From positions 1 to 8,826 of the forward strand of contig CALGWX010000090.1 of assembly GCA_937936215.1 (NCBI GenBank): DNA of 8,826 nucleotides. The letters run 5' to 3'. Under the pieces are notes generated by a model that did no database searches, was not told the origin of the DNA, and saw nothing but the letters and a program-made list of their open reading frames with translations. Positions 4,802 through 8,826 of the stretch are shown here, in pieces. The translations under genes were made by a program, and so were the position numbers. How positions within the stretch are numbered: the first letter of the stretch is position 1; every line of letters starts with the position of its first letter. This stretch comes from an uncultured Burkholderiaceae bacterium (GTDB lineage Bacteria; Pseudomonadota; Gammaproteobacteria; Burkholderiales; Burkholderiaceae_F).

Positions 4802-6685
4802 TCACGCCTTCGCCCCGGCGGAGCTGCCGCCAGTCCACACCTGGCCGACCGAGATCGTCGTCAGCCGCCGCCGCGACCCGTACACGAGGTTGACGATGCC
4901 GCGCGAGACGAACACCGCCGAGAAGATCGAGGTCAGGATGCCGAGGCAGTGCACGACCGCGAAGCCGCGGATCGGCCCCGAGCCCAGCATGAACAGGAAC
5001 ACGCCCGCGATCAGCGTCGTGATGTTCGAGTCCAGGATGGTCGCGAAGGCCTTCTCGTAGCCCTGCGCGATCGCCTGCTGCGCGCTGGCGCCCTTGCGCA
5101 GCTCCTCGCGCACGCGTTCGTTGATCAGCACGTTGGCGTCGATCGCCATGCCGAGCGTCAGCGCCACGGCGGCGATGCCGGGCAGCGTCAGGGTGGCCTG
5201 CAGCAGCGACAGCAGGCCCACCAGCAGGCTGAGGTTGACGGTGAGCGCCGCCACCGAGATCAGCCCGAAGACCCGGTAGTAAAGGATCATGAAGACGGCG
5301 ATGGCGATGAAGCCGGCGACGGTGGCGCGCACGCCGCGGTCGATGTTCTCCTTGCCAAGGCTGGGGCCGATGGTGCGCTCCTCGACGATCTCCATCGGCG
5401 CTGCCAGGGCGCCGGCGCGCAGCAGCAGCGCCAGGTCGTTGGCCACCTGCGTGCTCTCCAGGCCGGTGATGCGAAAGCGCGAGCCGAGTTCGTCCTGGAT
5501 GGTGGCCACCGTGAGCACCTCGCCGCGGCCCTTCTCGAACAGCACGATCGCCATCGGCTTCTTCAGGTTCTCACGTGAGACCTTGCGCAGGTGGCGGCCA
5601 GCGGCATCGTTCAGGTCGATCGACACCGCCGGGCGCTGGTTCTCGTCGAAGGTCGCCTGCGCGCCCTGCAGCTGCTGGCCGGAGAAGATCACGTCCTTCT
5701 TCAGCACCACCGGCGCGCCGCGGCCGATGGTGAAGCGCTCGGAGCCGAAGGGCACCGGCGCCGTGCCCATCACCGCCGCCTGCCCCTCCGCCGAGATGTC
5801 GACCAGCCGCGCCTCCAGCGTGGCGGTGCGGCCGATGATGTCCTTGGCGCGGGCGGTGTCCTGCACGCCCGGCAGCTGGACGACGACGCGGTCGGCGCCC
5901 TGCTGCTGGATCACTGGCTCGGCCACGCCGAGCTCGTTGATGCGGTTGTGCAGCGTGGTGATGTTCTGCTTCAGCGCCGCATCGGCCACCGCCTTGGCGG
6001 CGGCCGGGGTCAGGTTGGCCACCAGCAGCAGGTCGGCGCCGCTCGCTTCCTCGCGCAGGGCGAGTTCCGTGAAAGCGTCGCGGATGACCCCGTTGGCCTG
6101 GCGGCGCGTGTCCTCGTCACGGAAGCGGATCTCGATGCGCTCGCCGGCGCGGCTGATGCCGGCGTGGCGCACATTCTTCTCGCGCAGCTGCGAGCGCAGG
6201 TCGCCGACCAGCGCATCGAGCCGCTTGGCCACCGCCTCGGCGGTGTTCACCTGCATCAGGAAGTGCACACCGCCGCGCAGGTCGAGGCCAAGGTACATCG
6301 GCAGCGCGCCGACGCTGGCCAGCCAGCGCGGCGATCGTGACAGCAGGTTCAGCGCGACGACATAGGTCGGGTCCTGCGGGTCGGGGTTGAGCGCCGCTTC
6401 CAGCGCGTCGCGGGCGCGGATCTGGGTGTCGGTGTCGGCCAGGCGCACGCGGGCGGTGACGTTCAGGCCGACCGCATCGAGGTACACCGCCTCGTAGGGC
6501 ACGTCGGCCGCCTTCAGCGCCGACTCGACGCGCGCCAGCAGCGCCGCGTCGACCTTGACCGTGGGCCGCTGCGAGGAAACCTGCACCGCCGGCGCCTCGC
6601 CGAAGAAGTTCGGCGCCGTGTAGATCGCGCCGAACAGCAGCGCGACGGCGATGACGATGTACTTCCAGAGCGGGTAGCGGTTCAT
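4802..6685 (-). CDS. secD: Protein translocase subunit SecD
   Basis: A 627-residue inner-membrane protein (615 in E. coli) and partner of SecF. Order of parts: N-terminal membrane helix (about 9-27); a large periplasmic region (about 30-450) with the family motif YLGLDLRGGVHF (131-142), a P1-type segment with NRINELGVAEPVIQQQG (247-263), and the ALLLRAGALAAP stretch (419-430); GPSLGKENI (440-448); then five membrane segments. The first C-terminal part contains GMAIDANVLINERVREE (512-528), where D517 corresponds to the proton-pathway Asp519 of E. coli. There is no truncation or missing motif. The start MNRYPLWKY is the usual one, although the Shine-Dalgarno sequence is weak. It is separated from yajC by 151 bp; this G/C-rich gap shows no gene and no good promoter, only a weak stem between two GCGCGC blocks. 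Confidence 0.97.
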   Translation of the reverse strand: MNRYPLWKYIVIAVALLFGAIYTAPNFFGEAPAVQVSSQRPTVKVDAALLARVESALKAADVPYEAVYLDAVGLNVTARVRLADTDTQIRARDALEAALNPDPQDPTYVVALNLLSRSPRWLASVGALPMYLGLDLRGGVHFLMQVNTAEAVAKRLDALVGDLRSQLREKNVRHAGISRAGERIEIRFRDEDTRRQANGVIRDAFTELALREEASGADLLLVANLTPAAAKAVADAALKQNITTLHNRINELGVAEPVIQQQGADRVVVQLPGVQDTARAKDIIGRTATLEARLVDISAEGQAAVMGTAPVPFGSERFTIGRGAPVVLKKDVIFSGQQLQGAQATFDENQRPAVSIDLNDAAGRHLRKVSRENLKKPMAIVLFEKGRGEVLTVATIQDELGSRFRITGLESTQVANDLALLLRAGALAAPMEIVEERTIGPSLGKENIDRGVRATVAGFIAIAVFMILYYRVFGLISVAALTVNLSLLVGLLSLLQATLTLPGIAAVALTLGMAIDANVLINERVREELRKGASAQQAIAQGYEKAFATILDSNITTLIAGVFLFMLGSGPIRGFAVVHCLGILTSIFSAVFVSRGIVNLVYGSRRRLTTISVGQVWTGGSSAGAKA

Positions 6686-6836
6686 GGCTCAGTTCGCGCT
6701 GGTGTCGATGGCGCTTCGGGTCGAAACGGTGCGCGCCAGGGAGGTCAACGCGCGCCGGTCATCGCGTGGCTGACCGACGGGGTTGGTAGCGAAGGCCGGC
6801 GACGGCGGAGGCCGCACGGCTGCCGCGTCAACCCGC

Positions 6837-7181
6837 TCACAGGCTCTTCATCGTCCCCTTGGGCAGCAGCGTCTGCACGGCGGAGCGCTGCAGGGACAGT
6901 TCGATCGGCTTGCCGTCGACGGAGGCGACCTGCAAGGTGATGTACTGGTCGGTCAGTTCGGTGATCTTGCCGATGATGCCGCCAGCGGTCATGACCTCGT
7001 CGCCCTTGTTGAGCGCGTCGACCATGGCCTTGTGTTCCTTCTGCCGCTTGACCTGCGGCCGGATCAGCAGGAAGTAGAAGACGACGAAGATCAGGACCAT
7101 GAAGATGATCGAGGTCCATGCGCCTTCGCCGCCCTGGGCCGCGGGCGCGGTCTGCGCCAGCGCGTCGGAAATGAAGAACAT
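6837..7181 (-). CDS. yajC: Sec translocase accessory subunit YajC
   Basis: A 114-residue single-span inner-membrane protein. A short periplasmic N-terminus (MFFISDALAQTAP...) leads to one membrane helix at about 22-40. The conserved cytoplasmic face RPQVKRQKEHKAM (41-53) follows, with a small beta-rich domain containing GDEVMTAGGIIGKI (60-73). This matches the family in length (110 in E. coli) and in motif order. YajC joins SecD and SecF in the accessory complex bound to SecYEG. The ATG has GGAG 5 nt upstream. It is preceded by a leader of about 125 nt from the promoter at 7313-7339, and secD follows it on the same strand. Confidence 0.96.
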   Translation of the reverse strand: MFFISDALAQTAPAAQGGEGAWTSIIFMVLIFVVFYFLLIRPQVKRQKEHKAMVDALNKGDEVMTAGGIIGKITELTDQYITLQVASVDGKPIELSLQRSAVQTLLPKGTMKSL

Positions 7182-7245
7182 GAGGTCTCCGCAGTGGTGA
7201 TCGCCGACGGGCGCCGCAGCGCCTCGGCAAGTGCAGGGGCGACGC

Positions 7246-7273
7246 CGCCGCGGCCGGAGCGAGCACCGCGGCG
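7246..7273 (-). promoter_or_regulatory. Hairpin in the yajC leader
   Basis: CGCCGCGG (7246-7253) is perfectly complementary to CCGCGGCG (7266-7273) with a 12-nt loop. A shorter stem, GGCGC/GCGCC with a 4-nt loop, lies at 7210-7223, closer to the yajC start at 7181. Both would be in the 5' leader of a transcript from the TATAAT promoter. No known riboswitch class is recognisable by eye, and stems of this sort are easier to find in G/C-rich DNA. Confidence 0.35.
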
Positions 7274-7312
7274 CCTGGCACGCGAAAAAGCGCGCCCGTC
7301 AGGAAAGTGCGA

Positions 7313-7339
7313 ATTATAGCCAGCGGGTGCTGCTGCCCA
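7313..7339 (-). promoter_or_regulatory. Promoter for yajC-secD-secF
   Basis: On the - strand a perfect -10 TATAAT (7318-7313) has TGGGCA (7339-7334, 4/6 match to TTGACA) upstream with a 15-nt spacer, slightly short. It lies 13-40 bp after the tgt stop in an otherwise G/C-rich gap. Transcription would start near 7306, giving a leader of about 125 nt before yajC. It would let the Sec genes be expressed apart from queA-tgt. No convincing terminator follows tgt, so read-through from queA-tgt is also likely. Confidence 0.6.
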
Positions 7340-7352
7340 CGGCGCGGCCGCT

Positions 7353-8489
7353 CTAGTCGTTGCCCGCCTGTGCGCGGCGCCGGCGCACGTCGTCGGCGAA
7401 GGCGGCGAAGTGGCTGGCCTCGATCGCGGCGCGGGCGCGGCGCATCAGGTCGAGGTAGAAGTGCAGGTTGTGGATGGTGTTCAGGCGCGCGCCAAGGATC
7501 TCGTTGACGCGCTGCAGGTGGTGCAGGTAGGCGCGGCTGAAGTGGCGGCAGGTGTAGCAGGTGCAGTCGGGATCAAGCGGGCCGGTGTCGTCCTTGTGCC
7601 GCGCGTTGCGGATCTTGACGTCGCCGGCGGCGGTGAACAGCCACCCATTGCGCGCGTTGCGCGTCGGCAGCACGCAGTCGAACAGATCGATGCCGGCGGC
7701 GATGCCTTCGAGCAGGTCCTCCGGCGTGCCCACGCCCATCAGGTAGCGCGGGCGATCGGCCGGCAGCCGGGGGGCGGTGTGCGCCAGCACGCGCCGCATG
7801 TCCTCTTTCGGCTCGCCCACCGAAAGGCCGCCGATGGCGTAGCCGTCGAAGCCGATGTCGACCAGGCCGGCCAGCGACTCGTCGCGCAGGTCCTCGTACA
7901 TGCCGCCCTGCACGATGCCGAACAGCGCGTTGCCGTTGCCGAGGCGATCGAACTCGTCCCGGCTGCGTCGCGCCCAGCGCAGCGACAGCCGCATCGACGC
8001 CGCGGCATGGGCGCGGGTGGCCGGGCTGCCGTCGACTTCGTAGGGAGTGCACTCGTCGAAGATCATCGCCACGTCGGAATCGAGCACGTGCTGGATTCGC
8101 ATCGACTCCTCCGGCGTCAGCAGCAGCCGGTCGCCGTTGACTGGCGAGGCGAAGCGCACGCCGTCCTCGCTGATCCGGCGCAGCTTGCCGAGCGAGAAGA
8201 CCTGGAAGCCGCCGCTGTCGGTCAGGATCGGCCGCTGCCAGCCCATGAAGCGGTGCAGGCCGCCGTGCTTGCCGATGACGTCGAGCCCGGGGCGCAGCCA
8301 GAGATGAAAGGTGTTGCCGAGCACAATCTGGCTGCCGAGTTCCTCCAGTTCGCGCGGCGTCATCGCCTTGACGGTGCCGTAGGTGCCCACCGGCATGAAT
8401 GCCGGCGTGTCGATGACGCCGTGGCGAAGGCGCAGTCGGCCGCGGCGGGCGGCACCGTCGCGGGCGAGCAGACCGAACTCGGCGCTCAT
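7353..8489 (-). CDS. tgt: tRNA-guanine transglycosylase
   Basis: A 378-residue cytosolic enzyme (375 in E. coli). It swaps guanine-34 of tRNAs for Asp, Asn, His and Tyr for preQ1, the tRNA-inserting step of queuosine synthesis. DSGGFQVFSLG gives D91, the family's general acid/base aspartate. DECTPY (145-150) and GIVQGG (191-196) form the base-binding pocket, and GGLSVGE is at 220-226. FDCVLPTRNARNG gives the nucleophile D271 (Asp264 in E. coli) and the tRNA-binding loop. The zinc site is C309, C311, C314 (CTCYTC) and H340. All are present at a constant +7 offset from E. coli after the first third. The frame is open upstream to 8636, but residues there have no family match and overlap queA; the ATG at 8489 gives the standard N-terminus, though without a clear Shine-Dalgarno sequence. 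It follows queA by 76 bp. Confidence 0.97.
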   Translation of the reverse strand: MSAEFGLLARDGAARRGRLRLRHGVIDTPAFMPVGTYGTVKAMTPRELEELGSQIVLGNTFHLWLRPGLDVIGKHGGLHRFMGWQRPILTDSGGFQVFSLGKLRRISEDGVRFASPVNGDRLLLTPEESMRIQHVLDSDVAMIFDECTPYEVDGSPATRAHAAASMRLSLRWARRSRDEFDRLGNGNALFGIVQGGMYEDLRDESLAGLVDIGFDGYAIGGLSVGEPKEDMRRVLAHTAPRLPADRPRYLMGVGTPEDLLEGIAAGIDLFDCVLPTRNARNGWLFTAAGDVKIRNARHKDDTGPLDPDCTCYTCRHFSRAYLHHLQRVNEILGARLNTIHNLHFYLDLMRRARAAIEASHFAAFADDVRRRRAQAGND

Positions 8490-8502
8490 GCGACGATCGC
8501 GA

Positions 8503-8537
8503 GCGCCACCGCAAGCGCCGGCGAACGGCGCCACCGC
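8503..8537. repeat. Pair of 10-bp direct repeats between queA and tgt
   Basis: GCGCCACCGC occurs at 8503-8512 and again at 8528-8537, 25 bp apart, within the 76-bp gap before tgt. On the transcribed strand both read GCGGTGGCGC. The spacing is a little over two helical turns. No promoter elements are visible beside them, and this may simply reflect low-complexity G/C-rich sequence. Confidence 0.25.
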
Positions 8538-8565
8538 GTCGCCAGCGGCGGCAGGCGGTCGCCGC

Positions 8566-8826
8566 TCACTGCGGTGCCCGCTCGAGCAGCATCGCGTCGC
8601 CGTAGCTGAAGAAGCGATAGCGGCTCGCGACCGCATGCGCGTAGGCGGCGCGAATCTGCTGCAGCCCGGCGAAGGCCGCCACCAGCATCAGCAGCGTGGA
8701 GCGCGGCAGGTGGAAGTTGGTGATTAGCCGCTCGACCACCTGGAAGCGAAAGCCGGGCGTAATGAAAAGCCGCGTCTCGCCGGCGCCGGCGCGGACGACG
8801 CCATCGGCGGCGGCCGACTCGAGGGC
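8566..8826 (-). CDS. queA: S-adenosylmethionine:tRNA ribosyltransferase-isomerase, C-terminal part
   Basis: The window holds the last 86 codons and a TGA (8566-8568); the 5' part lies beyond the right edge. The reading contains ETRLFITPGFRFQVVERLIT, then NFHLPRSTLLMLVAAFAG (conserved NFHLP.STL.ML..AFAG) and the C-terminal YRFFSYGDAMLL block, both diagnostic for QueA. The enzyme moves the ribosyl part of S-adenosylmethionine onto preQ1 in tRNA to make epoxyqueuosine, acting directly after Tgt. The two genes are adjacent and in the same direction, the common proteobacterial arrangement, and are probably co-transcribed. Confidence 0.95.
   Translation of the reverse strand, partial: ALESAAADGVVRAGAGETRLFITPGFRFQVVERLITNFHLPRSTLLMLVAAFAGLQQIRAAYAHAVASRYRFFSYGDAMLLERAPQ

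Noticed and set aside
3627..5060. Long open frame (477 codons) on the + strand opposite secF and the end of secD
   Set aside because: Its product is a low-complexity mix rich in Arg, His, Asp and Gln, typical of the antisense frame of a G/C-rich gene. The other strand carries clear SecF and SecD motifs.
6745..7281. GTG-started frame in the yajC leader, considered as an arrest peptide gene
   Set aside because: It runs out of frame through all of yajC for 178 codons, is Arg/Ala/Pro-rich and has no signal or arrest-like motif.
7271..7295. G/C stem with a T-rich loop after tgt, considered as the tgt terminator
   Set aside because: The stem needs a bulge, the T residues lie in the loop rather than after the stem, and it sits downstream of the yajC promoter.
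7410..8609. Long open frame (399 codons) on the + strand opposite tgt
   Set aside because: The composition is that of an antisense shadow (Ala, Val, Gln, Arg, Asp, His) with no recognisable domain, while tgt on the other strand has all catalytic and zinc residues.
8490..8636. 49-residue N-terminal extension of Tgt
   Set aside because: It would overlap queA and has no similarity to Tgt N-termini; MSAEFGLLARDG at 8489 is the normal beginning.

Overview
The window looks like chromosomal core sequence from a G+C-rich betaproteobacterium, most likely in or near Burkholderiales. The grounds are the strong G/C bias at third codon positions, the queA-tgt-yajC-secD-secF gene order, and a cytochrome c' whose mature N-terminus closely resembles, from memory, that of Alcaligenes/Achromobacter cytochrome c'. 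I see no insertion sequence, phage gene, tRNA, rRNA, CRISPR array or other sign of recent transfer.

Left part (1-913): the 3' end of an ornithine cyclodeaminase/mu-crystallin family gene on the + strand meets, tail to tail, a YibF-type glutathione S-transferase gene on the - strand. A short region (914-1077) with divergent promoter-like elements then separates yibF from purB. Middle (1078-3016, + strand): purB (adenylosuccinate lyase) is followed about 100 bp later by a periplasmic cytochrome c' gene, which ends in a strong GAAA-tetraloop terminator (3042-3065).

Right part (3083-8826, - strand, read right to left): partial queA, tgt, yajC, secD, secF and then a cytochrome b561-type membrane protein that begins 7 bp after secF. 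queA and tgt carry out the last tRNA-queuosine steps. YajC-SecD-SecF form the accessory Sec translocase subcomplex. A perfect TATAAT just after tgt suggests that yajC-secDF can be transcribed apart from queA-tgt. The cytochrome b561 gene faces the cytochrome c' gene tail to tail across the terminator. The two could form a membrane-to-periplasm redox pair even though they lie in different transcription units.

All genes are recognisable families with intact key residues, and I found no convincing undescribed multi-gene system. The points most worth a second look are the attachment of the b561 gene to the Sec operon beside its possible partner, a Phe at the distal haem position of cytochrome c', the structured leaders before yajC, secF and purB, and the unresolved non-ATG start of purB.
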